This document shows, piece after piece, positions 24,767 to 32,795 of a DNA stretch of 44,535 nt. This DNA is from Christensenella sp. UBA3944 (lineage in GTDB: Bacteria; Bacillota; Clostridia; Christensenellales; DTU072): positions 62,295-106,829 of the forward strand of contig DGDU01000029.1 in assembly GCA_002385605.1 (NCBI GenBank), in the 5' to 3' direction. The notes beneath the pieces were generated by a model. That model saw only the letters and a program-made list of their open reading frames with translations. It made no database searches and was not told the origin of the DNA. Each line of letters starts with the position of its first letter. The first letter of the stretch is position 1. A program made the translations under genes and the position numbers.

Positions 24767-25483
24767 ATGACAACAGCGGTAATCATTTTATCCGTTATCA
24801 GCGCCCTGTTCGCGGCATTCTTCATCGTTATCAGGGTAACGAAGGCCCCCATCTACGGGCTTCTTACAAAGACTCTTGCCTCGATGGTGTTTGTCGCGAT
24901 GGCAGGCATCGGCGTATACCTTGGCGGCAACAAAATGCCCGACGCCACGGCCCTTATCGTAGCGGGCCTTGCCTTCGGCATGGTTGGCGACATCGTGCTT
25001 GACCTTAAGCGCGCGCACTCGGAGTTTGAGGACCTGTACCTTACCTCGGGTATGTCCGCTTTCACCGCCGACCACTCCTTTGTGATAGCGGCAACCTACC
25101 TCATCGCGGCGCCTACCATCCCCAACCTTTGGCTTCCCTCGGTTGCTTCGGCGGCTATCGCGCTCGCGGCGGCTCCCGTAGTTATGATCGTTTCGTTAAA
25201 GATTATGAAGGCCAACTTCGGCAAGCACTTCGCCTTTTCGGCTTTCTATGCCGCCTTCCTTATTTTCTTTACCGTGCTTTCGCTGTGGCTTTCCATACTC
25301 GACGCCAAATTTGTCATGCTGTGCGTGGCCATGATTCTCTTCCTTCTCTCCGACCTCGTGCTTTCCACAATGTACTTTGTCGAGGGCAAGAAAGAGGATA
25401 AGCTGCTTGTAGTCGTAAACCACGGCCTCTACTACGCCGCGCAAATCCTTATCGCGGCCTGGATTTTCACTCTGGCGATGTAA
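24767..25483 (+). CDS. YhhN-family lysoplasmalogenase-like membrane protein
   Basis: 238 residues from the ATG at 24767 (GGAGGA 10 nt upstream). Seven to eight hydrophobic helices. The YhhN/TMEM86 pattern is seen in GLAFGMVGDIVLDL near residues 67-80, FLLSDLVLSTMYF near 190-203 and HGLYYAAQ near 220. Characterised members cleave the vinyl ether bond of lysoplasmalogens; many clostridia make plasmalogens, so this fits. Paired with the upstream anchored hydrolase, it suggests membrane lipid turnover, which is inference. Confidence 0.8.
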   Translation: MTTAVIILSVISALFAAFFIVIRVTKAPIYGLLTKTLASMVFVAMAGIGVYLGGNKMPDATALIVAGLAFGMVGDIVLDLKRAHSEFEDLYLTSGMSAFTADHSFVIAATYLIAAPTIPNLWLPSVASAAIALAAAPVVMIVSLKIMKANFGKHFAFSAFYAAFLIFFTVLSLWLSILDAKFVMLCVAMILFLLSDLVLSTMYFVEGKKEDKLLVVVNHGLYYAAQILIAAWIFTLAM

Positions 25484-25501
25484 AAGATAATCGGGAAAGA
25501 C

Positions 25502-25527
25502 AAAGGGGCGCAATATTGCGCCCCTTT
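25502..25527. terminator. Bidirectional terminator between the lysoplasmalogenase and MFS genes
   Basis: Near-perfect palindrome AAAGGGGCGCAA / TTGCGCCCCTTT followed by T-runs on both strands, between convergent genes. Confidence 0.85.
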
Positions 25528-25550
25528 TTATATGCCGTTTTTATTTCTTA

Positions 25551-27038
25551 TCAGGCAAGCTCTTTTATTAGCGCCTCTTTTTCTTTGGCCTCCTCTTCGG
25601 TCAGCTCCCTTCCCTCTCTCGCGGCGTCGGTGAGGCAGCGTATCCTATCCAGCTTTTTGTTTGTAACCTTATACCTTACCGAGGCGTAGAAGCCCATAAG
25701 CAGGAAGAGCGTTACGGACACGCCTAGCATTATCCTTATGGCGATAAGGACGGAATGGGGCTGGACGATTATCTCGCCCGCCGTACCCGGCTGATAGCCC
25801 GCCCAGGTAAGCCCTAAGCCGACAATCTGGATGGCGAGGGCGGTTGAAATCTTCCTGGAGAATGTCATAATGCCGCTGAAGTTGCCCGTCGGGCGGTAGC
25901 CAAGTTTTAGTTCGGCGACTTCTATGGTGTCGGGGAAGACTATCCAGGGCATCATCTGCGCGCCGCCGAATCCTATGCCCATCATGGCGGCGGCGGCAAG
26001 TACTATCCATGCCGGCCAGTTTGTCTGATAGACGGCAAGAAGTATTACGCCCGCGATATAAAGGGGTATGCCGGCGCGGTAGGAGAATTGCTTGGTCTTT
26101 TTCTGCATCAGTATGAAATATACGGGTATCGCAAGGCCCGCGAGCACCATCATGGGCGCGATAATAAATACCGTGCCTATCTCTCTTCCAAAAAGCTGTA
26201 CGCCCCTCAGGACATTTGCGACATAGTACAGGGCGAGGTTGGAGATTAAGTCCATGCTCAGAAATGAGCCGATATACATAAGAATATGGTATTTGAAGGA
26301 TTTAACCTTAAAAGAGTTTATCCAGCCCTTAATGTCGAAACGGGACTTTTCGGCGGGGTAAGGGGCGCGCTCTTTAACGACAAATCCCGCTATTACGAGA
26401 GGCGCGCCGAACAGCAGCCCGAAGCCGAACACTATTATGAGATAGAAGGCGGTTTGGGATATCCTGCCTTCCTTGAGCGCCTCGAACAGCATGCTGGGGG
26501 CAAGGTAGCAGATTACGGCTGCAAGCATATCGAAGCCCAGCTTTATCAGATTGGCGATATTTCTTTCGCGGTAGTCGCAGGAGATATCCGAACTCATGGA
26601 CATATACGGCACCTGGGATATCGTGGATACCGTGCAGTACACAACATAAGCCGCGGCGGCGAAGGCGACTTTGGCCGCTTGGCTGCCTAAGTTCTGTATC
26701 GGAGCGAATAAAAACGCCAAAGCGGGGATTATAAGGATGCCGCCCACTATCATAAAGGGTTTGCGGCGGCCCATCTTTGTCCTAAGGTTATCCGAGATAA
26801 TGCCGCACATGGGGTCGGACACGGCGTCCCAAAGCTTGGACACCAGGATAACCGTGCCGGCGTAGGCGGCGCTTATGCCTATAATGTCGGTGAAGAATAT
26901 AAGCAAAAGGAGAGAAAGCATTGTTGCCTGCCCGCCGCCGAACAAATCGGCCGCCCCGTATATAATCTTTTCGGAAAGCGGGATTTTGTCGCGGGGGTCC
27001 ACCAGGTTGACATTTTCTTGTCTTTTGTCGTTTTCCAT
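25551..27038 (-). CDS. GPH-family sugar:cation symporter (MFS_2)
   Basis: 495 residues, about 12 membrane helices, soluble tail rich in Glu/Lys (LTEEEAKEKEALIKELA). The family signature of MelB-like glycoside-pentoside-hexuronide carriers is in the first half: KIIYGAADLFGGG, SKLWDAVSDPMCGIISD and RTKMGRRKPFM. It imports a glycoside or uronide with a cation. Second gene of a two-transporter unit, 11 nt after the upstream carrier. No catabolic gene is in the same unit, so the substrate is unknown. Confidence 0.88.
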   Translation of the reverse strand: MENDKRQENVNLVDPRDKIPLSEKIIYGAADLFGGGQATMLSLLLLIFFTDIIGISAAYAGTVILVSKLWDAVSDPMCGIISDNLRTKMGRRKPFMIVGGILIIPALAFLFAPIQNLGSQAAKVAFAAAAYVVYCTVSTISQVPYMSMSSDISCDYRERNIANLIKLGFDMLAAVICYLAPSMLFEALKEGRISQTAFYLIIVFGFGLLFGAPLVIAGFVVKERAPYPAEKSRFDIKGWINSFKVKSFKYHILMYIGSFLSMDLISNLALYYVANVLRGVQLFGREIGTVFIIAPMMVLAGLAIPVYFILMQKKTKQFSYRAGIPLYIAGVILLAVYQTNWPAWIVLAAAAMMGIGFGGAQMMPWIVFPDTIEVAELKLGYRPTGNFSGIMTFSRKISTALAIQIVGLGLTWAGYQPGTAGEIIVQPHSVLIAIRIMLGVSVTLFLLMGFYASVRYKVTNKKLDRIRCLTDAAREGRELTEEEAKEKEALIKELA

Positions 27039-27049
27039 AAATTGCTCCG

Positions 27050-28411
27050 TTATATTTTTTTACCTTTCTCCGAAGGCTTGGTTTTTACGAAAATCATCGC
27101 GAAAGCGCCGAGGGCGACATTAAAAAGGCTGTATGGTATAAGCGCCCTGTAATCGCCGTAGTTTGTTATCACGGTGTTTCCTATCGTCGTCGAGTAGGTG
27201 CTTCCCGTGAGCATCCCGAGCTGCTCTATAAGCATTCCCGAGAGCACGGGGGTTATCACCATAGCGGCGGTCATCGCCATGGAGTATACGCCCGTCCCCT
27301 CGCCAACTTTGGTCGTTCGGCTTAACTCCAGAAACATAGGATATATGTTTACCATCACGAAGGCGTAGCCCACGCCCGCGACAGCGAAACAAACGTTCAT
27401 TATTATAAGCGAAATCAGCTCAGGAATCCAGCCCATAAACGGCATAATTAATAAACTCGCCAGCAAAAACGCCGTAAACATTACGGCGAAGCCCGTGAGA
27501 ATGGTTTTTTTGCGCCCAATGAGCCTTGTGATGACGGGGGTAAGGGCAAAGCCCGCTATCGCGCCGCCCAGAATAACGATGAGGGGAAGCGAGCGGATTT
27601 CCAGCCTTAAGACATAGTGGGCGTAGTTTGTGAAGTTGGAAACAAGGGCGTTGTAAGCCATATAGAAAAAGAAAATGGTGGCAAGAAGAAAAGCCTTGTT
27701 GCGTATGCGTGTCTTATTGCTGACCCTCTCGCGAAGGCGGGGCTTTTGCTCGCATTCGGGGCTTGCTTTCTCCTGAGCGCAGGTTTTCAGCTGGGCTTCG
27801 AGGCCTTCCAGCAGCTTGTTTTCTTTTACCTTCCAAAGAAAAAACGCCATCGTGGCGTAAGTGGCTATTATTATGCCCCCTATTATGGGGAAATAATTGT
27901 TTTTATCTATAAACCTGGCGATCAGAAAGGGCGTGACAAGGGCGACCGCTACAAGGTTAAAGACGGCGCTTACCAAGTTGGAAACGGCGTTTGCCTTGCT
28001 CCTAAGCGGCTCGGGCGTGATGTCGGGCACGAGGGAGAGCGCTGGCGAGCGGTACGCAGCCATTCCGAAAAGCGTCACCACGAGGGCGATAACATAGCCT
28101 ACAAAGCTTTGCCTGTAGCTGAACAGCCCCACAAAAAACAAGCCCGTCATCGAAAGCACGGTGCCCGCCACTATGTAGGGCGTGCGCTTGCCGAAGCGGC
28201 CTTTTGTCCTGTCCGAAAGCCACCCGAAACAGGGCAGCACGAACAACCCGAGTATGTTATCTATTGCCAGAATCAACCCCGATATAGGCGTCCTCAGGCC
28301 GAAAGTCGCGATATTGATTGTCTGGATAAGGTTGTCGTACCCGAACCAGAAAATCGTTATCCAGCCGAAAGCGAGCGACGCGTAAACGGTGTTTTTAAGG
28401 TTTAACTTCAT
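27050..28411 (-). CDS. MFS sugar transporter (SLC45/GPH-like)
   Basis: 453 residues, 12 predicted helices. The N-terminus LKNTVYASLAFGWITIFWFGYDN, IDNILGLFVLPCFGWLSDRTKGRFGKRTPY (in parts) and the second-half pattern fit the SLC45-like branch of MFS sugar carriers. A long cytoplasmic loop near residues 205-235 separates the halves. Its own ribosome binding site is poor (AAGGGAAAGAGA), whereas a short upstream ORF (28422-28487) has a strong one and ends 10 nt before this ATG. Confidence 0.85.
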   Translation of the reverse strand: MKLNLKNTVYASLAFGWITIFWFGYDNLIQTINIATFGLRTPISGLILAIDNILGLFVLPCFGWLSDRTKGRFGKRTPYIVAGTVLSMTGLFFVGLFSYRQSFVGYVIALVVTLFGMAAYRSPALSLVPDITPEPLRSKANAVSNLVSAVFNLVAVALVTPFLIARFIDKNNYFPIIGGIIIATYATMAFFLWKVKENKLLEGLEAQLKTCAQEKASPECEQKPRLRERVSNKTRIRNKAFLLATIFFFYMAYNALVSNFTNYAHYVLRLEIRSLPLIVILGGAIAGFALTPVITRLIGRKKTILTGFAVMFTAFLLASLLIMPFMGWIPELISLIIMNVCFAVAGVGYAFVMVNIYPMFLELSRTTKVGEGTGVYSMAMTAAMVITPVLSGMLIEQLGMLTGSTYSTTIGNTVITNYGDYRALIPYSLFNVALGAFAMIFVKTKPSEKGKKI

Positions 28412-28421
28412 TCTCTTTCCC

Positions 28422-28487
28422 TTAAAATGCCGTATGATATATATTATCGGCGGATAAGAAAACTATTCCGACAAAACTAAATTGCAT
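28422..28487 (-). CDS. Candidate 21-residue leader ORF before the MFS operon
   Basis: MQFSFVGIVFLSADNIYHTAF (21 residues written in two parts: MQFSFVGIVFLSAD and NIYHTAF), preceded by GGGGGAGGAAGG directly before the ATG. It lies about 34 nt after the expected transcription start from the promoter at 28528-28557, and its TAA is 10 nt before the transporter's ATG. A hydrophobic small peptide or a translational-coupling ORF are both possible. No homology recognised. Confidence 0.35.
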   Translation of the reverse strand: MQFSFVGIVFLSADNIYHTAF

Positions 28488-28527
28488 CCTTCCTCCCCCG
28501 GGAATAAGAAAGTTTTTGCTTAAATAT

Positions 28528-28557
28528 ATTATATCACAGGAATTTTTGAAATGTTAA
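28528..28557 (-). promoter_or_regulatory. Promoter of the two-MFS operon
   Basis: TTAACA (28552-28557) and TATAAT (28528-28533) on the minus strand with an 18-bp spacer; the leader is about 110 nt. Confidence 0.75.
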
Positions 28558-28577
28558 TATATAAATCCGCAGGCATA

Positions 28578-28606
28578 TTGCGCCTGTAAACGGTATCTGA
28601 TATAAT
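28578..28606 (+). promoter_or_regulatory. Promoter of the small membrane protein gene
   Basis: TATAAT (28601-28606) with a weak -35 TTGCGC (28578-28583) at 17 bp. An inverted repeat CAGGC / GCCTG (28570-28574 and 28582-28586) straddles the -35 and could be an operator. Confidence 0.55.
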
Positions 28607-28635
28607 GTATACAAAATATTATATGGAGAGGAAGT

Positions 28636-28914
28636 ATGAAAAGTCATGAGAAACAAGAAATTTCGCGCCTTCCGCGCAAATACCGCCCGTTGTCGGCGTG
28701 GGAATATTTCGGGTATAACCTATTATTCAGCATACCGCTTATAGGGTTTATATGCCTTATCGTATTCGCCGTAAGCGACTCTAACATCGTCCGCAGGAGC
28801 TTCGCCCGCTCTTACTTCTGCATCATTATACTTATAGGGATTGTGCTTGCCATTCTGCTCGCTTTAGGCGGAATAGACAAGATTAAAAGTGTGTTCGAAG
28901 CGTTTAAGTCCTAA
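28636..28914 (+). CDS. Small two-helix membrane protein of unknown function
   Basis: 92 residues. A basic N-terminus (MKSHEKQEISRLPRKYRPLSAWEYFGYN) leads into two membrane segments near residues 28-47 and 58-78 separated by SDSNIVRRSFARSYF. The PLSAWEYFGYN...FSIPLIGFI pattern occurs in a family of small clostridial membrane proteins without known function. Ribosome binding site GGAGAGG. Stands alone between divergent and convergent neighbours. Confidence 0.75.
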   Translation: MKSHEKQEISRLPRKYRPLSAWEYFGYNLLFSIPLIGFICLIVFAVSDSNIVRRSFARSYFCIIILIGIVLAILLALGGIDKIKSVFEAFKS

Positions 28915-28930
28915 ACAACAACTCAAACCA

Positions 28931-28956
28931 AAAGGCAGCCCGCAAAGGCTGCCTTT
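28931..28956. terminator. Bidirectional terminator before the GH63-like gene end
   Basis: AAAGGCAGCC / GGCTGCCTTT arms (10 bp) with a 6-nt loop; TTTTTTG follows on plus and a T-rich run on minus. It ends both the small membrane protein gene and the long uxaB operon. Confidence 0.85.
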
Positions 28957-28966
28957 TTTGTTTTGG

Positions 28967-30688
28967 TTATTTATTTAATATCAGCAACAATGTGAGGGCC
29001 GCCGTCCAGCCGAAATCGCATATGGCGTGCATGTGCTTTCTCCAGTCGGGCTCGGGCTGCTTTACGCCTTTTCGTATTAGCTTATCCGGCCTTTCTTTAT
29101 CAAAGGGGTCGTAGAATTCGTACAGGCATCCGCCCTCTTCGTACCACTTGTTAACCGTGGATAATGTCTTTGCCCTTATCTCCTCGGCTAACTCGTTGTA
29201 GCCGTAGCGTTTGAGCCCGTGGATTATCATATAATTGTAATTTATCCATACGCCGCCCCGCCACAAATCCGAGGAAAAATTGCTGTCCGCCATCGAAAGC
29301 GAGGGTATGGGAACCGGAGAGGCGAATTTGGCGGGGTCGGTAAGATTCTCTACCAGCTTTTTGGCCCGGTTATCGTCGGCAATTCCGCAGAAAAGAGGGA
29401 GAAACGAAGCGCAGGTGGCTATCTTGCCATGCTTTCCGTTGAGGTGAAGGTCATAATAGATATCGTCGCCCTCGTCCCACAGAAGCTCGTTTATCTTTTG
29501 CGCCGTTTGCTCTGCTTTCTTTTGCCAAAGCAAGGCGTTTTCCCTATCCCCGAGTTCGGCAAATATCTTTGAAAGAGCCTCGCAGTCGCTTGCGAAAAAG
29601 CAGGAAAAATCTATGGCGTCCATCGTGTCGCGGTTGTCGAACCTGGGGGAGTTGTCCATACCGCTCTCGCCGCAGCGGCAGTTTTTCTTGCGTTCGGTCT
29701 TCCATTCCGGCAGGCCGTTGCCGTTGCTGTCGCGGTATTTAAGGTCCCACAGCAGGTAGCCTGCAAGTTTTGCCGCGTTCCTTTCGAGAAAAGCCCTGTT
29801 GCCCGTCTTCCGGTATATCTCCCACACGGCATACGCCAATATAGGCGGCTGGGTTATGCGGCTTCTCTTGTAAGGCGACATCATGTGAGGTATCATACCG
29901 CTTCTTTTACGGCGGTACAGCACCGCCTCTACGGCTTCCTCGGCGAGAGCGCTGTCAAACTCCTTGATGGCAAGGGCGTGAAAGGCGCTGTCCCAAAGCC
30001 ACATTTTTTTATGCGGCACCCTGTCGGGAGTGGTAAAGCGGCAAGGTATTCTGCCCTCGGGGGAATAGATGTTGGCCTTAAGCACCGAAAGGCACTTAAG
30101 GTAAAGCCTGGCGTAAACATCGCTTCCGATGCCGTGCTTATTGTAAAATTCCGAATGCCCCGCGATAAGGCCGCTAAGGCTATATTCGGACACAGACAAA
30201 ATTCCGTTATACGCCGCCTTAAGCGTTCTGCCGTATGCCAATATAAAGGCGTAGCCGTCGTCTGTCTTTGTACAGCGCAGCACAAGTTTTGCCAGCCCGC
30301 AATAGCAAACGGTTTCGTTACCTTTTGTTGCGGTCTTATACCCGGTTATGAGTTTTGGCTCTACCGGGGAAAGCCCCGTAACTGTATGGCGGGACGAGAA
30401 AACCACACTCAGTCGCCCCGTTTCGGTTTCTATATCGATGAGGCTGCTCGTAACGGCATTGCACTTTTTTATTTGAGTATCGAAAAAGAGGGTTACGGGC
30501 TTACTCAGCTCGAACCTTATTCCTATGGGCTTTGCGGTGAGCGTGCCGACAAAGTCGTCGCGAAAAGATGTCTGCCCGTCCAAACCCGAAAAGGCAAAAA
30601 GCTGCCCGTATCCGTATATATCGGGCATAACCCTGCCATCTGTAACGGTTGCCATCAGTCCATTTCTGCCATCTGTAACGGTTGCCAT
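28967..30688 (-). CDS. GH63-like glycoside hydrolase, (alpha/alpha)6 barrel
   Basis: 573 residues, no signal peptide, so cytoplasmic. An N-terminal beta-rich half (1-190) precedes an (alpha/alpha)6 barrel. MWLWDSAFHALA (near 229-240, with the likely acid D233), PPILAYAVWEIYRKTG, GMDNSPRFD near 345 and WRGGVWINYNYMIIHGLKRYG near 500 match the GH63/MGH/trehalase-like group, which inverts alpha-glucosidic or related bonds. Last gene of the uxaB unit. The first 11 codons are a direct duplication of the next (33-bp tandem repeat), so the original start was probably M12. Substrate unknown. Confidence 0.8.
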   Translation of the reverse strand: MATVTDGRNGLMATVTDGRVMPDIYGYGQLFAFSGLDGQTSFRDDFVGTLTAKPIGIRFELSKPVTLFFDTQIKKCNAVTSSLIDIETETGRLSVVFSSRHTVTGLSPVEPKLITGYKTATKGNETVCYCGLAKLVLRCTKTDDGYAFILAYGRTLKAAYNGILSVSEYSLSGLIAGHSEFYNKHGIGSDVYARLYLKCLSVLKANIYSPEGRIPCRFTTPDRVPHKKMWLWDSAFHALAIKEFDSALAEEAVEAVLYRRKRSGMIPHMMSPYKRSRITQPPILAYAVWEIYRKTGNRAFLERNAAKLAGYLLWDLKYRDSNGNGLPEWKTERKKNCRCGESGMDNSPRFDNRDTMDAIDFSCFFASDCEALSKIFAELGDRENALLWQKKAEQTAQKINELLWDEGDDIYYDLHLNGKHGKIATCASFLPLFCGIADDNRAKKLVENLTDPAKFASPVPIPSLSMADSNFSSDLWRGGVWINYNYMIIHGLKRYGYNELAEEIRAKTLSTVNKWYEEGGCLYEFYDPFDKERPDKLIRKGVKQPEPDWRKHMHAICDFGWTAALTLLLILNK

Positions 30689-30698
30689 CAGTCCATTT
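30633..30698. repeat. 33-bp perfect tandem duplication at the start of the GH63-like gene
   Basis: Two identical 33-bp copies, 30633-30665 and 30666-30698. The unit is 11 codons, so the frame is kept and MATVTDGR is repeated in the protein. The AAGGAG lies only before the outer copy. Confidence 0.95.
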
Positions 30699-30729
30699 CT
30701 CCTTTAATTATTAAAACGCGCCGAAGAAG

Positions 30730-31512
30730 CTACATTTCGATTTCGGCGAAAACGGGGTAGTGGTCGGAGTGCCAGGCCTTCTCTCCCCTTTCGACTATCA
30801 CGCCGTAGCGGTTAACCGAAATATTCTTGGACACAAAGATGAAATCTATGGGGTATTGCCGCGCCTTGCCCGTGAAATCGTGGAAGGAGCCGTGCTCTTT
30901 GGAGTCCGCGGCGACTTTAGCGCTGTCGTTTAATATAGCCGCGACGGTGTTGTATGCCTTGCTTTGCTCGGTATCGTTAAAATCGCCCGAAAGTATTATG
31001 GGGCAATCGAAAGAGGCTATCTTTTGGCAAATCTTTTCGGCGCCGAACATGCGGGCGCCCGCCACCCTGTTGTCGAGATGGGTGTTAAGGTAGCAGAATG
31101 TTTTTGAGGTAAGCTTATCCTTAGCCACGATATATGTGCATATCCTTTTGCATATCGTGCCGGGATAATTGGAGGGGACATCGGGCGTTTGCGAAAGCCA
31201 GAAGGTTTCGTTCGAGATTAGCTCGAACCTCTCGGGCTTATAAAAGATGGCGCAGGCTTCGCCCCTGTCTTTGCCGTCCCTGCCGAGCTTAATCATTTTG
31301 TATCCGTGCAGATTTTTGGTAAGGTAGGCGGCCTGCGATGGGTTGGCTTCCTGCACGCCCAGCAAATCGGGCGAATACCTTAAGATTTGAGCCGTAAGCC
31401 CTTTGCGCCTTTTATACCACGAGTTTTTATCCCGTATCTCGTGCCAGACTGGCCTGTCCCTCCTGATGTTATATGACATCACCTTGATCGTCTTTTGCGG
31501 GCCTTTATCCAT
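30730..31512 (-). CDS. Endonuclease/exonuclease/phosphatase (EEP) family protein
   Basis: 260 residues, full EEP fold, no signal peptide. The active-site set is complete: N15 in SYNIR, E55 in VQEAN, NTHLDN at 143-148, GDFND at 176-180, a YPIDFIF segment and SDHYP near 249-253. Members cleave phosphodiester or phosphomonoester bonds in nucleic acids, lipids or inositol phosphates. EEP proteins of this short type are often found near carbohydrate genes, without a defined substrate. Fifth gene of the uxaB unit, 29 nt from the metallophosphoesterase gene. Confidence 0.85.
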   Translation of the reverse strand: MDKGPQKTIKVMSYNIRRDRPVWHEIRDKNSWYKRRKGLTAQILRYSPDLLGVQEANPSQAAYLTKNLHGYKMIKLGRDGKDRGEACAIFYKPERFELISNETFWLSQTPDVPSNYPGTICKRICTYIVAKDKLTSKTFCYLNTHLDNRVAGARMFGAEKICQKIASFDCPIILSGDFNDTEQSKAYNTVAAILNDSAKVAADSKEHGSFHDFTGKARQYPIDFIFVSKNISVNRYGVIVERGEKAWHSDHYPVFAEIEM

Positions 31513-31541
31513 TTGAGTTACCTTTCTATATTTATTCTTGC

Positions 31542-32762
31542 TTATTTGTACAGCTTATACGCTTCCGAAACATCGAACCTTTCTCTGTTGAGGATGTCGG
31601 TAAACTCTATCGAGCCGTCGGCGTTTACGGTGTATACGGTCGCGCCCTGCCCCAGCTCGCGGGCCTTGTTCTTGGAATATGCGTTGTAGCTGCTGTAGCC
31701 CGAAGCGCGGTTGTAGCAAAGGGTCACGCCCTTGTAGACTATGCGGAAATCGTTTATATGGTCGTGCCCGCAGACAACGGTTTTGGTGCTGCCGCCCTCT
31801 AAGATGGCGTCAAACAGCCCGCTGTTATATTTGGGAGAGGCAACGCCTTCAAGGGCGCCGCCAAACAGCGCCTTTGTGCCGTTTTCGCTTACTGCGCCGT
31901 AATCGAAGGTGCCGTCGACTTTCCTGGGCACATCGTTAAGGGCGTCGGCGTATTCGGGGAAGGGTATATGCAGGAACATAGTCGATCTGGTGCCTTCGGG
32001 AAGCGTAGCCACCCTCTCGCTGTACCATTTGATTTGCGAGGGCTTTACATAATCGTAGCTGCCCTTTTCCACTCCGAAGGCCTTGGCGTCCTCGTCGCTT
32101 ATCTCGTTGCCCGAATCGATAAAGAACAGCGTCTGGGCTATCGAGCCGTCCGCCGCAAGTATATCAATTTGTGTGTTACCGTTGCCCCAAACCTTCTCGC
32201 CGCCGGAAGTAAACTTTTCCTCCGCCGAGATAAGGCAATGAGGGTATGAAGCGTATAGTTCGACAAACTCTTTGCGGGAAATGCTTCTTATATTGTCGCC
32301 CTCGTGGTTGCCTAGCACCGCCGCCCAGTATACGCCCAGCTTTTCCATAACCTCTGCAAGCTGCTTTGCCCTGGCGCGGTTAGTCGCCGAAGTGACGACA
32401 TCGCCCACAAAGACCACCAAATCGGGCTTTTCCATGTAAATGTTTTCGAGCATATACTTTACGGTAAACGAGCCCTTTTTCTTGTATGTGTCGAAGTGGG
32501 TGTCCGTAAAAGCAAGAATTTTGAAGGGTTTGTCGGAGATTCCGCCGTTTCCGTCCGACTTGAATATCTCCTTATGCTGCCCGTCCGCAGCGTCGCGAAC
32601 GACGACATCGGTGCCTACATACCTTACAGAATCGATATCGACGGCGATTTTTACGGGCACAAACAGATAAAGCATAACGCCTACTATGGCGAGAACGAGT
32701 ACTGCCGCGACAATAATCATAATCAATTTCTTCCTACCGAGTTTTGGGGATGTTTTTTCCAT
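31542..32762 (-). CDS. Membrane-anchored calcineurin-like metallophosphoesterase
   Basis: 406 residues. Residues 12-36 form a signal anchor, so the catalytic domain faces outside. The five metallophosphoesterase motifs are present: DTHFD (87-91), GDVVTS (120-125), GNHEGD (151-156), a histidine in FLHIPFPEY and GHDHIND near 337. Resembles purple-acid-phosphatase-like enzymes acting on phosphate esters. It lies 33 nt after uxaC with no terminator between, so it is co-transcribed with the hexuronate genes. Confidence 0.85.
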   Translation of the reverse strand: MEKTSPKLGRKKLIMIIVAAVLVLAIVGVMLYLFVPVKIAVDIDSVRYVGTDVVVRDAADGQHKEIFKSDGNGGISDKPFKILAFTDTHFDTYKKKGSFTVKYMLENIYMEKPDLVVFVGDVVTSATNRARAKQLAEVMEKLGVYWAAVLGNHEGDNIRSISRKEFVELYASYPHCLISAEEKFTSGGEKVWGNGNTQIDILAADGSIAQTLFFIDSGNEISDEDAKAFGVEKGSYDYVKPSQIKWYSERVATLPEGTRSTMFLHIPFPEYADALNDVPRKVDGTFDYGAVSENGTKALFGGALEGVASPKYNSGLFDAILEGGSTKTVVCGHDHINDFRIVYKGVTLCYNRASGYSSYNAYSKNKARELGQGATVYTVNADGSIEFTDILNRERFDVSEAYKLYK

Positions 32763-32795
32763 TACCGGTCTCCTTTTGGGATTTGATATATATTC

